Positions 16,021 through 23,888 of a stretch of 32,253 nt of DNA are shown here, in pieces. The stretch spans positions 1-32,253 of the forward strand of contig CANRLR010000027.1 of the NCBI GenBank assembly GCA_947631505.1. Reading direction: 5' to 3'. The stretch comes from an uncultured Lachnospiraceae bacterium (GTDB taxonomy: Bacteria; Bacillota; Clostridia; Lachnospirales; Lachnospiraceae). Below the pieces are notes generated by a model. It saw only the letters and a program-made list of their open reading frames with translations, made no database searches and was not told the origin of the DNA. Made by a program: the position numbers and the translations under genes. How positions within the stretch are numbered: position 1 is the first letter of the stretch; the number at the start of each line of letters is the position of its first letter.

Positions 16021-16049
16021 AGTATAGTAATTATCAAATTGTGTGTCAA
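16021..16049 (-). promoter_or_regulatory. Consensus promoter before the S1-type protease
   Basis: On the minus strand, TTGACA (16044-16049), a 17-bp spacer and TATACT (16021-16026). It starts transcription about 65 bp before the protease ATG, inside the secreted-protein operon, so the last three genes can be expressed separately. The design copies that of the promoter in front of the subtilisin gene. Confidence 0.82.
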
Positions 16050-16060
16050 TACCAGTAAAA

Positions 16061-16086
16061 TTCACTTTTTAGTGAAGTTTAGTTCA
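16061..16086. promoter_or_regulatory. Phased TTCAC/GTGAA site upstream of the S1-protease promoter
   Basis: Three half-sites, TTCAC (16061), GTGAA (16072) and TTCA (16083), start exactly 11 bp apart. The first lies 11 bp beyond the -35 box. The inner pair forms a palindrome TTCACT-N4-AGTGAA. The same array occurs at 19679-19705 at the same distance from the other promoter of this locus. It is probably an activator site, with an unknown regulator. Confidence 0.6.
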
Positions 16087-16115
16087 GTATGAATAACTCT
16101 TTCCTTTTCTTGCCC

Positions 16116-16418
16116 TTATACTGATAAGTTTTTATTATTGTTTTTACCGGCCAATTTAGCTGGAATCACTAGTTTTTTCTGTTCGTTCTCTATCTTTACA
16201 ATATTCACATATTTCTTGGAACTGTTCAAAAACTCATAGGTGTATTTTGTCCCATTTACTGTAACAGTTACTGGTTCTTTTTTGTTTTTGTGCTGTTCCA
16301 GAGCACTATAATTGACTTTTTTCCCGACTGGTGCAGCCAGCACCTTTTCGTTTTCTGCAGATAACAAGGTAACACATACTCCCAGTAGCAGAACTACGCT
16401 CATTACTAGCTTTTTCAT
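16116..16418 (-). CDS. Truncated duplicate of the LRR surface protein
   Basis: A 100-aa product. Its signal peptide and first ~60 residues are almost identical to those of the adjacent leucine-rich protein (MKKLVMSVVLLLGVC, EKVLAAPVGKKVNYSA, HKNKKEPVTVTVNGTK). A diverged stretch follows, then IPAKLAGK, after which it stops where the other protein continues into its repeats. The ribosome site (GGGGGGA) and both candidate ATGs are retained. I read it as a tandem duplicate that has lost the LRR region. It may still be made as a short secreted peptide. The start could also be ATG 16424. Confidence 0.6.
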   Translation of the reverse strand: MKKLVMSVVLLLGVCVTLLSAENEKVLAAPVGKKVNYSALEQHKNKKEPVTVTVNGTKYTYEFLNSSKKYVNIVKIENEQKKLVIPAKLAGKNNNKNLSV

Positions 16419-16436
16419 GTTCATTTCCCCCCTAAT
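16245..16436. repeat. 192-bp direct repeat, copy 1
   Basis: This segment matches 17341-17532 without gaps at a constant offset of 1096 bp, with only about a dozen mismatches. It covers the ribosome site, signal peptide and N-terminal coding region shared by the truncated and full-length LRR genes. Confidence 0.9.
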
Positions 16437-16473
16437 GTTTCCCATTCCTGCGTGTAACAATGCCGTTTTCAGA

Positions 16474-17514
16474 CTACTTTTTCACAATCTTAACTTTATG
16501 CATATCCGCCTCGGACGTACTAAAGTAATAGTTTTTCTCCCCACTGTAACGGTCTTTTCTAGAATCACTTACCGTTCCGTACTTTGCATTTTTTAACACA
16601 GGGATTGCCTTTGAGCCCTTCGGTACAATAAATTTCTTGAACTGGATATAGTAATAGGACCGGTCTTTTGGTTTCTTAAATCCGGTCAGTTTTGTCTGCC
16701 TTCCCAGCAGCTGTACCGTTCCTGCATTCGCATTTACTTTAGACGAAAAGGTCTTCACCTGTTTTCCCACAATTATCTTTGCGTTTGGACAATCAGTAAA
16801 CCAGTCTTCTCCTAAAGAGACCTTTTTTTGCCGACTCGAAAAGGTCACCTTTTTCATCCGCTTATTGTCGGCAAACGCAAAACGTCCCACCTGTTTTTTC
16901 ATGTTTTTCATATAAGGCAGTTTTACCCCTCTCAAACTACTGTATTCAAAAGCACTTTCTCCTATTTTCCCGGTAAATTCTCCTTTCGGAAAAGATACTT
17001 TTTCCAGTTTTCTGCACCCCCAGAATGCACTCTCACCTATTTTTACACTTAGATTTTGAAATTTTATTTCTTTTATCGGTGCACGATAAAAAGCAGTAAT
17101 ACCAATTTTTTTAACTGATTTCGGAATTGTAACAGATGTTAATTTGTGTAGTCCACCAAACGCACTCTCACCTATTTCCTGTATTCCATTTTTAATTACC
17201 ACTTTTCGGATTGTAGGTACAAATATCCTCTCAATCTTATAAACCCGTTTCCCGTTTAATTTTGCCGGAACCACCAATTTTTCCTTGCTGCATTGAACAT
17301 CTATAATTTCTATCCCTTTCCCATATGGCTGATACGTGAATTTTGTCCCATTTACTGTAACAGTTACCGGTTCTTTTTTGTTTTTGTGCTGTTCCGGAGC
17401 ACTATAATTGACTTTTTTCCCGACTGGTGCAGCCAGCACCTTTTCGTTTTCTGCAGTTAACAGAATAAAACATACTCCCAGTAGCAGAACTACGCTCATT
17501 ACTAACTTTTTCAT
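16474..17514 (-). CDS. BspA-like leucine-rich repeat secreted protein
   Basis: A protein of about 346 aa with a signal peptide (MKKLVMSVVLLLGVCF..., probable cleavage after KVLA), a short N-terminal domain, then about five LRR_5-type repeats (IGESAFGGLHKLTSVTIP, IGESAFWGCRKLEKVSFP and similar). The C-terminal segment of about 80 residues has no repeats and is basic. BspA-type LRR proteins are surface or secreted adhesion modules, and no wall anchor is visible here. Two ATGs follow the GGGGGA ribosome site. The second (17514) has the better spacing. The stop of the subtilisin gene lies just upstream, so the two are co-transcribed. Confidence 0.85.
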   Translation of the reverse strand: MKKLVMSVVLLLGVCFILLTAENEKVLAAPVGKKVNYSAPEQHKNKKEPVTVTVNGTKFTYQPYGKGIEIIDVQCSKEKLVVPAKLNGKRVYKIERIFVPTIRKVVIKNGIQEIGESAFGGLHKLTSVTIPKSVKKIGITAFYRAPIKEIKFQNLSVKIGESAFWGCRKLEKVSFPKGEFTGKIGESAFEYSSLRGVKLPYMKNMKKQVGRFAFADNKRMKKVTFSSRQKKVSLGEDWFTDCPNAKIIVGKQVKTFSSKVNANAGTVQLLGRQTKLTGFKKPKDRSYYYIQFKKFIVPKGSKAIPVLKNAKYGTVSDSRKDRYSGEKNYYFSTSEADMHKVKIVKK

Positions 17515-17532
17515 GTTCATTTTCCCCCTAAT
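17341..17532. repeat. 192-bp direct repeat, copy 2
   Basis: The full-length LRR gene copy of the repeat described at 16245-16436. It includes the TAG stop of the subtilisin gene and the overlapping ribosome site at its right end. Confidence 0.9.
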
Positions 17533-19570
17533 ACGTTATAGAATATTTTTTTATTTGATTTGCCATTCCACGATTTCCTGCCTGATTCATATACTCCCAG
17601 AAGTTATATAGCTTAAATTTCTTTTCATTATATAGGCTGCAATAAAAATCACCTGACTGACCCTGTTCGCCTTTCACATAATGGGCGATAATATTCTTTG
17701 TCACTTCTTTCGCCACTGTAAAACGGAGATCAAGTGCATTCGAATCATCTGCGTAATTATTTCCATGTTTCTTTTTATCATGAAAAAATCTCTGCCATTT
17801 ATATCCACTTTCTTTGTTTGGATCTTTCCAATACCCATATATGCAATGTGAATACACATCCGTAGCCGAATGAATCGCAACTCCCCAAGCAAATGCACCC
17901 TTTTGGGCATTGTTCGTACAGGATTGGTTCGACCAGCCGATTCGTTTATAAAAAGTATCAGCAGTCGGAATATAAGGTAACACGATACTTCCTATATAGT
18001 CTTCCTTTCCCCGTCTGATTTTCTCCGCCTCTTTGGTTAAATCAATATAAGAAAGAATATAGTTATTGTTTGCTTTCTTTGTATCATATTTAAAGTAACC
18101 ATGCATATACGGATATGCCCCCATTCCGGTTACAGTACTTTCTGATTTGTCCGGATATATCGCCCCTCTCTTCATGGCACTAATGGTTGCTGCCGCTATC
18201 CCTTTTCCACTTATTCCAACAGATACGCACGTTTTATGGTCTGCTAATTCCCATGAACCATTTACATAATCTACGTCGGTAAACTGTTCGACCGGAGAAA
18301 GATTCTCCCCCACTGCTTCCTTATTCTCCTCTACTGTATTTGCCGGCTCATAATTCTCAGCAAATTCATCATATACCTTGACTGCCTGCTCATAATCTAC
18401 CAGACCGTTTCCATACTCGCTAGTATCTCCATACTGGTTGGCACTGGCATTCATAAGCTGACGGATAAAATCTGCTGAAACCATCCGGTCTTTTTCCCAC
18501 AGTTTTGCTGCCACTCCTACCACATGAGGTACTGCCATACTGGTACCGTTGCAGATAACGGTCCCGTCAAAGGAACCCGTGGCACAGATTTGTTCTGCCG
18601 GTGCTACTAATTCGATTTCTTCCCCTTTCGCACTATAATCACACACCTCGCCGGAGGTATCGGTTCCCCCTACGGCTATCACTTCTTCCATTGCTGCCGG
18701 ATATTCCACTTTTCCTTGGTTTCCTGCCGCTGCCACAATAAGGATACCTTTATTATATGCTTCTTTTATTGCCAGTTCCAGTGCTTCGGAATACTGCGTT
18801 GTTCCAAAACTGATACTGATAATATCCACGTTCTTCTCAATTGCCCAATATACAGCCTCTATAATGCGGCTGACCGGTGCCGATTTTTCCGCATCCAGTA
18901 CTCTTGCCGAATACAACTCAATATTTGGATCAATACCGGTAATTCCCTCTTTGTTATCCTGTGCTGCCAGTACTCCGGCAATACTGGTACCATGACCGCT
19001 GGTATCCCAGAACAGAGGAAGCACCTCTTCCTCCCCCGGTATTAAATTAATGGATTCTTTTACTTCAATATCATTGAACAAATCGACTCCTGAATCCAAA
19101 ATAGCTACTTTGACCTTGTTTTTTCCGTTTCCTTTCTTTTTCTGCTTTTTGGTATGTATTGCCTGTAAATTCCACTCCCTGTTTTTATCTGCTTTCCGAG
19201 ACCTGATTTTTTCCACCTTTTTATCCGTGCAACAAATAGAAGAGCCTTTTACCACAACATCCGGTTCCACTAACTCTACAGCATCCTTCTTTTCTAATTT
19301 CTGTGCCTCAGTCTCTGTCAATTCAAGGGTAGTGAAATTTTCTTCCTGCATTCTGTCACTGCTGAGATCGGAAATCGTATTCACTTTTTCATATTGACTG
19401 CTCAGTTTTTTTCTTGTGCTTTCATCCTCGGTATGGATGATGTAAGTCCGTTTTGTATCTTGAGCAGTCTTTGCTCCGGCTCGTTCCGTTTCGTGCATTC
19501 CTGAACTGAAAATAATCGCGGTACCGAACAAAAATGCCTGCAGTTTTTTTACTAATTCTCTCTTTTTCAC
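17528..19570 (-). CDS. Subtilisin (S8) protease with pro-peptide and a Zn-PLC-like C-terminal domain
   Basis: A 680-aa secreted protease. It has a signal peptide (about 1-34), an I9-type inhibitory pro-peptide (about 40-108), a long basic linker, and a subtilisin domain (about 145-400) with Asp159 (AILDSGVD), His193 (SGHGTSIAGV), oxyanion Asn284 (AAAGNQ) and Ser344 (NGTSMAVPH). The last ~230 residues contain His567-x3-Asp571-x3-His575 (AIHSATDVYSH). That pattern is seen in zinc-dependent phospholipase C and related metal-binding folds, and it is unusual on a subtilisin. The start GTG 19570 follows AAAGGGG by 5 bp. The longer frame begins with a TTG inside the ribosome site. It is first gene of the secreted operon. 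Confidence 0.88.
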   Translation of the reverse strand: MKKRELVKKLQAFLFGTAIIFSSGMHETERAGAKTAQDTKRTYIIHTEDESTRKKLSSQYEKVNTISDLSSDRMQEENFTTLELTETEAQKLEKKDAVELVEPDVVVKGSSICCTDKKVEKIRSRKADKNREWNLQAIHTKKQKKKGNGKNKVKVAILDSGVDLFNDIEVKESINLIPGEEEVLPLFWDTSGHGTSIAGVLAAQDNKEGITGIDPNIELYSARVLDAEKSAPVSRIIEAVYWAIEKNVDIISISFGTTQYSEALELAIKEAYNKGILIVAAAGNQGKVEYPAAMEEVIAVGGTDTSGEVCDYSAKGEEIELVAPAEQICATGSFDGTVICNGTSMAVPHVVGVAAKLWEKDRMVSADFIRQLMNASANQYGDTSEYGNGLVDYEQAVKVYDEFAENYEPANTVEENKEAVGENLSPVEQFTDVDYVNGSWELADHKTCVSVGISGKGIAAATISAMKRGAIYPDKSESTVTGMGAYPYMHGYFKYDTKKANNNYILSYIDLTKEAEKIRRGKEDYIGSIVLPYIPTADTFYKRIGWSNQSCTNNAQKGAFAWGVAIHSATDVYSHCIYGYWKDPNKESGYKWQRFFHDKKKHGNNYADDSNALDLRFTVAKEVTKNIIAHYVKGEQGQSGDFYCSLYNEKKFKLYNFWEYMNQAGNRGMANQIKKYSITY

Positions 19571-19638
19571 AAAAACCCCTTTCAAATTAACAATATTGCT
19601 TCTCCCATCTATAAAAGACCCTCAAATTATTAATATCA

Positions 19639-19667
19639 AATATAGCAATTACGGCTTAGCATGTCAA
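19639..19667 (-). promoter_or_regulatory. Consensus promoter before the subtilisin gene
   Basis: On the minus strand, TTGACA (19662-19667), a 17-bp spacer and TATATT (19639-19644). It lies 69 bp before the GTG start and drives the secreted-protein operon. Confidence 0.82.
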
Positions 19668-19678
19668 TACCATTCCAC

Positions 19679-19705
19679 TGCACTTTTATGTGAACTTTAT
19701 TTCAC
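19679..19705. promoter_or_regulatory. Phased half-site array upstream of the subtilisin promoter
   Basis: TGCAC (19679), GTGAA (19690) and TTCAC (19701) start 11 bp apart. The first lies 11 bp beyond the -35 box. This is the same arrangement as at 16061-16086. It partly abuts the terminator of the neighbouring operon. Confidence 0.6.
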
Positions 19706-19714
19706 CAAAAGTAA

Positions 19715-19783
19715 TATAAAAAAAGTAATATAAATCAGTAAAAACAATGCTTGTTCATGTTTCTAACCAAATTATATTACTTT
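19715..19783 (-). terminator. AT-rich terminator of the secA operon
   Basis: A 12-bp inverted repeat (AAAGTAATATAA at 19722-19733 with its complement at 19772-19783) encloses a 38-nt loop. It is followed on the minus-strand RNA by a run of seven U. An extra direct copy of the arm lies at 19708-19719. It ends transcription after the AP-superfamily gene. Confidence 0.6.
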
Positions 19784-19814
19784 CTTTTCTATTCTATGAC
19801 GATTTCAGTTTCTG

Positions 19815-21014
19815 TCAGGCAAACAGCTGATTCACTAACTCATATCCGTTCTCTACGAAATTGCCGCTTGCTTTTGCCTCTTTTTCATTATAAAGCCAAT
19901 CTTTATTCAGCTGCTTTGTACTATCATAAAGCATGTACGGGACCGGCTCACTGGAATGGGTTCTCGTACGAATCGGTGTTGGATGGTCCGGCAGCACAAT
20001 AACACGATAATCTTCACCGGAAGCATCCATCCTTTCCAGCACACGGGAAATAATTCGAGTGTCAATATTCTCAATAGCTTTGATTTTTCTCTCCACACTG
20101 CCCTGATGCCCCATTTCATCCGGTGCTTCCACATGGATATAGGCGAAATCATAACCATCTTCCAGCAGTGCTTTCATTGCCGCATCTGCTTTTCCTTCAT
20201 AATTCGTTTCCAGTGTTCCGTCAGCACCCTCCACTTCTATATTAGTCATTTCCGCACCTACCGCAATTCCTTTCAACAAATCAACAGCGGAAATCATAAC
20301 GCCCTTCTTGCCAAATCTGCCCTCAAAAGAATCTAGTGTCGGTTTCGTTCCGGCACCCCAGAACCAAAGGGAATTTGCTTTATGTAAACCTTTTTTAGCA
20401 CGCTCTTCATTTAAAGGATGATGATTTAAAATAGCATAACTCTTTTTCATCATCTCACGTAGCTTCTCATCTTCCGGCAGATACTGTCCGATTACCTGCC
20501 CCAGAACATCATGAGGCGGGGTAAGTTCCACTACCTGTCCCTCTTTCCAGATCGTACAGTGGCGGTAACTGGTTCCCAGCCAAAATTTGTACACATCATC
20601 TTCTAGCTGCTCCTGTACCGCTTTCAGAAGAACCGCCGCATCTTCGGTCGATATCTCACTGCTGCTGTGATCAATGATTGTATGTTCTTCGTATGGCATA
20701 TCTTCTTCCGATACCGTAACAATATTACAACGGATGGCAATGTCCGTATCCTCCATCGGCACACCGATGCTTAACGCCTCCAGCGGAGAACGCCCTGTAT
20801 AATACTTTTGGGGATTATAGCCAAGTACCGCAAGATTAGCTGTATCACTTCCCGGCTTCATTCCCTCTGGGATAGTTTGTGCCATTCCAATCATAGATTT
20901 AGCTGCCAATTTATCCATATTCGGTGTGACCGCATATTCCAATGGTGTTCTATTTCCCAATTCCGCAATCGGCTCATCTGCCATTCCATCACCTAAAACT
21001 AATACATACTTCAT
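19815..21014 (-). CDS. AP-superfamily phosphotransferase, candidate homoserine kinase (iPGM-like)
   Basis: A 399-aa alkaline-phosphatase-superfamily protein of the archaeal-type cofactor-independent phosphoglycerate mutase family (ApgM). Metal ligands and catalytic serine are visible: Asp9 (VLGDGMAD), Ser56 (KPGSDTANLAVLGY), DEMGH, LPDHPTP and RTHSSEP. Members next to threonine-pathway genes form the subgroup proposed to act as homoserine kinase. Here it follows homoserine dehydrogenase by 27 bp, which supports phosphorylation of homoserine for threonine synthesis. Phosphoglycerate mutase activity remains the alternative. No GHMP-type thrB is in this window. Confidence 0.82.
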   Translation of the reverse strand: MKYVLVLGDGMADEPIAELGNRTPLEYAVTPNMDKLAAKSMIGMAQTIPEGMKPGSDTANLAVLGYNPQKYYTGRSPLEALSIGVPMEDTDIAIRCNIVTVSEEDMPYEEHTIIDHSSSEISTEDAAVLLKAVQEQLEDDVYKFWLGTSYRHCTIWKEGQVVELTPPHDVLGQVIGQYLPEDEKLREMMKKSYAILNHHPLNEERAKKGLHKANSLWFWGAGTKPTLDSFEGRFGKKGVMISAVDLLKGIAVGAEMTNIEVEGADGTLETNYEGKADAAMKALLEDGYDFAYIHVEAPDEMGHQGSVERKIKAIENIDTRIISRVLERMDASGEDYRVIVLPDHPTPIRTRTHSSEPVPYMLYDSTKQLNKDWLYNEKEAKASGNFVENGYELVNQLFA

Positions 21015-21041
21015 TTACACTAAGCCTCATTTCTATCAAAA

Positions 21042-22247
21042 CTAAAATCCTACACGGATTCTTGTAATAAAACTATGAAATCCAGCAATTGCTTCATGGA
21101 AAGATTTCTCTGTCATCTGCTCTGTAATAAAACCAAATTCTCCTGTTACACCACCGTCAACAGCTTCCAGATTTTCAAAAATTTCCTCTGCCTTTTCTCT
21201 TTCCTCCGCTCCAATACGGACAAAGAAACGATTCTCCATTTCATCCATTGGAGTAATGACCTGTTTCTCATCCTCCCATATTGTCATAACATTAATATTC
21301 ATATGCTTTACGGCATCTACCACATCAGATACTACAGCACTTGCCGTTGCCTCTTTTCCGGCACCCTTTCCATAGAACATAACATCTCCGAGCATATTTC
21401 CGGTAACACATATTGCATTAAATACATCGTTTACCGCAAATAGTGGATTATCACTCTGAATCATCTGTGGGGCTACCATCGCATAAAGTTTACCACCGAT
21501 CTTTTTACTGGTACCAAAAATTTTAATAGCCGCCCCAATTGCTTTGGCATACTTAAAATCCTCTGCTGTAATTTTTGTAATTCCCTCCGTGTAAATATCT
21601 TCGTAATCGACCTGTTGACCATATGCCAGAGAAGTAAGAATTGCAATTTTACGGCAGGCATCATAGCCCTCTACATCTGCTGTCGGATCTTTTTCCGCAT
21701 AACCAAGTTCCTGTGCTTCTTTTAACACTTCATCAAAATCAGAACCCTCTTTTGCCATTTTTGTAAGAATATAGTTGGTTGTTCCATTCAGAATACCATT
21801 GATCTGCTCAATTTTATCTGCTGTCAGGCTCTGGTTCAATGGGCGAATAATCGGAATGCCACCACCAACACTTGCCTCAAAAAGGAAATTAACACTCTTA
21901 CTCTTTGCAATATGAACCAGCTCTGCACCATAGGCAGCTACTAATTCCTTATTGGATGTACAAACACTTTTCCCGGACAACAATGCCTTTTTTACAAATT
22001 CGTAAGCTGGTTTTGTTCCCCCCATCGTTTCTACGACAATCGCAATTTCCGGATCCTCTACGATAATATTATAGTCATGTACCACTTTACTCTGTACCGG
22101 ATCTCCCGGAAAATCTCTCAAATCAAGCACATATTTTACTTCTACTTCCTGACCTGCACGTTTCGCAATAATTTTAGCATTTGTATTTAACACTTCGACC
22201 ACACCGGAACCTACCGTGCCATAACCTAATACTGCAATTTTAATCAT
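21042..22247 (-). CDS. hom: Homoserine dehydrogenase
   Basis: A 401-aa enzyme reducing aspartate semialdehyde to homoserine for threonine and methionine synthesis. The NAD(P)-binding Rossmann motif is VLGYGTVGSGVVEVL. The homoserine dehydrogenase signature is GILNGTTNYILTKM, followed by GYAEKDPTADVEGYDACRK. The C-terminal ~70 residues look like an ACT regulatory domain (FFVRIGAEEREKAEEIF). Its ATG overlaps the end of cheW by 8 bp and AGGAGG lies inside the cheW coding end, so the two are translationally coupled. Confidence 0.95.
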   Translation of the reverse strand: MIKIAVLGYGTVGSGVVEVLNTNAKIIAKRAGQEVEVKYVLDLRDFPGDPVQSKVVHDYNIIVEDPEIAIVVETMGGTKPAYEFVKKALLSGKSVCTSNKELVAAYGAELVHIAKSKSVNFLFEASVGGGIPIIRPLNQSLTADKIEQINGILNGTTNYILTKMAKEGSDFDEVLKEAQELGYAEKDPTADVEGYDACRKIAILTSLAYGQQVDYEDIYTEGITKITAEDFKYAKAIGAAIKIFGTSKKIGGKLYAMVAPQMIQSDNPLFAVNDVFNAICVTGNMLGDVMFYGKGAGKEATASAVVSDVVDAVKHMNINVMTIWEDEKQVITPMDEMENRFFVRIGAEEREKAEEIFENLEAVDGGVTGEFGFITEQMTEKSFHEAIAGFHSFITRIRVGF

Positions 22248-22725
22248 TTTGACCTCCTTCGCTGTCTTCCGCCAGCTCCTTCAACATCTTATCTATCATC
22301 CGCCACTCTGTTTCCGCTAACATTTTATCAGGATCAAGGACAATGATTAAATCATCTCCGTTTTTCACAACACAATCCGAATATCCCAATTTCTTATCTT
22401 TCACCAAACTCGGGAAATCCTGAACATCATTCCCATCTGCCTGAATAATCCCAAAAACTCCGTCTGCCACACAGGCAAGTACACCATGTTTCGTCCGGAA
22501 CACTATGATCCGGGTATCCATAGTCACTGGTGTCTGCGGAAGAATAAGGCGTTTCTTGATATCTAATACCGGGATTTTTTCATCCCTGATATCTACAGTC
22601 CCCAAAATGTTCTCTGTTTCACAGCTGGTTTTCACCACATCAGAATAGAGTTCAATTCCATTTACATCACTAACATCCACACCATATAATTTACCACATA
22701 AGAAAAACGACACAATCTCTTTCAT
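22240..22725 (-). CDS. CheW-domain protein
   Basis: A 161-aa single CheW domain (FFLCGKLYGVDVSDVNGIELYSDVV, then NILGTVDIRDEKIPVLDIKKRL and a CVADGVFGII segment). CheW couples chemoreceptors to the kinase CheA. The C-terminus has a charged helix beyond the normal domain. It sits between prfB (16 bp upstream) and hom (8-bp overlap), an odd place for a chemotaxis gene. Whether it serves the main chemotaxis array or an accessory receptor cannot be told from the sequence. Confidence 0.9.
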   Translation of the reverse strand: MKEIVSFFLCGKLYGVDVSDVNGIELYSDVVKTSCETENILGTVDIRDEKIPVLDIKKRLILPQTPVTMDTRIIVFRTKHGVLACVADGVFGIIQADGNDVQDFPSLVKDKKLGYSDCVVKNGDDLIIVLDPDKMLAETEWRMIDKMLKELAEDSEGGQND

Positions 22726-22741
22726 CCGTTACCTTCCCCTC

Positions 22742-23846
22742 TTAGCTGTTGATCCACTTCAGATAAGAATTCATAAACATATCAATATCCCCATCCAGAA
22801 CAGCAGATACATTACCGGTTTCTGCATTCGTACGATGGTCCTTTACCATCGTGTATGGCTGCATAACATAGGAGCGAATTTGGTTTCCCCATCCGATTTC
22901 TTTGACTTCTCCCCGGATATCGGATTCTTTCGCCATATTTTCCTGTTCCTTTAAAATTAAGAGTTTCGCCTTCAACATTTGCATTGCCTTATCTTTGTTC
23001 ATATGCTGGGAGCGTTCATTCTGGCACTGCACTACGATTCCCGTCGGAAAATGAGTGATGCGGATGGCAGATGACGTTTTATTAATGTGCTGTCCTCCTG
23101 CACCACTGGAACGATACGTATCAATACGGATATCGTCATCCGCAATTTCAATATCAATATCATGTTCAATCTCCGGCATAACATCACAGGACACAAATGA
23201 AGTCTGTCGTTTGCCTGCTGCATTAAAAGGCGAAATACGAACAAGGCGATGCACTCCATGCTCACTCTTCAAATACCCATATACGTTTTCACCGCTAATT
23301 TCCAGTGTGACAGACTTCAGACCTGCTTCATCACCATCTAAAGAGTCTAACACTTTTACAGCAAATCCACGTCGGTCTGCCCACCTCTCATACATACGGC
23401 AAAGCATGCTGGCCCAATCGCAGCTCTCGGTTCCTCCTGCTCCTGCATGTAGTGTTAAAATGGCATTTTCACTGTCATGTTCACCCGTCAGCATCGTTGT
23501 AATTCTAAGGTCATCAAATTCCTTGCAAAAATCCTGATATTCCTTCTGAACTTCCGGCACTAAAGACTCGTCATTTTCTTCATTTCCCATCTCGATCAAT
23601 GTCATAATATCGTCATAGGACTCACTGAGCTTGTCGACCCGTTCCACGACATCTTTCAAATCTTTTACTTCTTTCATGGAGGCACTTGCCTTTTCCGCAT
23701 CATCCCAAAAATCCGGCGCCTCCATATTCCGCTCCAGTTCTTCTATCCTTAACTTCTTATCTGCTAAGTTAAAGTGAATCCCTTACTTCCAAAAGCGGTT
23801 TTTCAAAACTACTTAACTCAATTCGAATATTGTCAAGTTCAACCAC
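22742..23846 (-). CDS. prfB: Peptide chain release factor 2, with programmed +1 frameshift
   Basis: RF2 ends translation at UGA and UAA. The gene is split. Codons 1-25 start with GTG 23846 (VELDNIRIELSSFEKPL...) and end at an in-frame TAA (23769-23771). The main part continues in the +1 frame from 23770, giving 367 aa. The joined protein reads EVRDSL-NLADKKLRIEELERNMEAPDFW, as in RF2 proteins. The stop-recognition loop SPF (ISPFNAAGKRQTSF) and the catalytic GGQ (SGAGGQHINKT) are present. The gene is 42 bp after secA, as in many Firmicutes. Confidence 0.95.
23768..23783 (-). promoter_or_regulatory. prfB: RF2 autoregulatory frameshift site with a UAA stop
   Basis: On the minus strand the site reads AAGGGATTCACTTTAAC. 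An internal Shine-Dalgarno-like AAGGG lies five bases before the slippery CTT, and the zero-frame stop is TAA. Slippage CTT-T restores the RF2 frame. In most bacteria this stop is UGA, read only by RF2. UAA can also be read by RF1, which should weaken the feedback. Confidence 0.85.
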
Positions 23847-23888
23847 TGTAATCACCACCTATAAATGATTTTAATTTTAGTGCAGACA

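Noticed and set aside
22742-23725. Reading prfB as a complete 327-aa gene starting at ATG 23725
   Set aside because: The upstream 25-codon frame, the CTT TAA C shift site and the continuous RF2-like sequence across it show that the true gene starts at GTG 23846.
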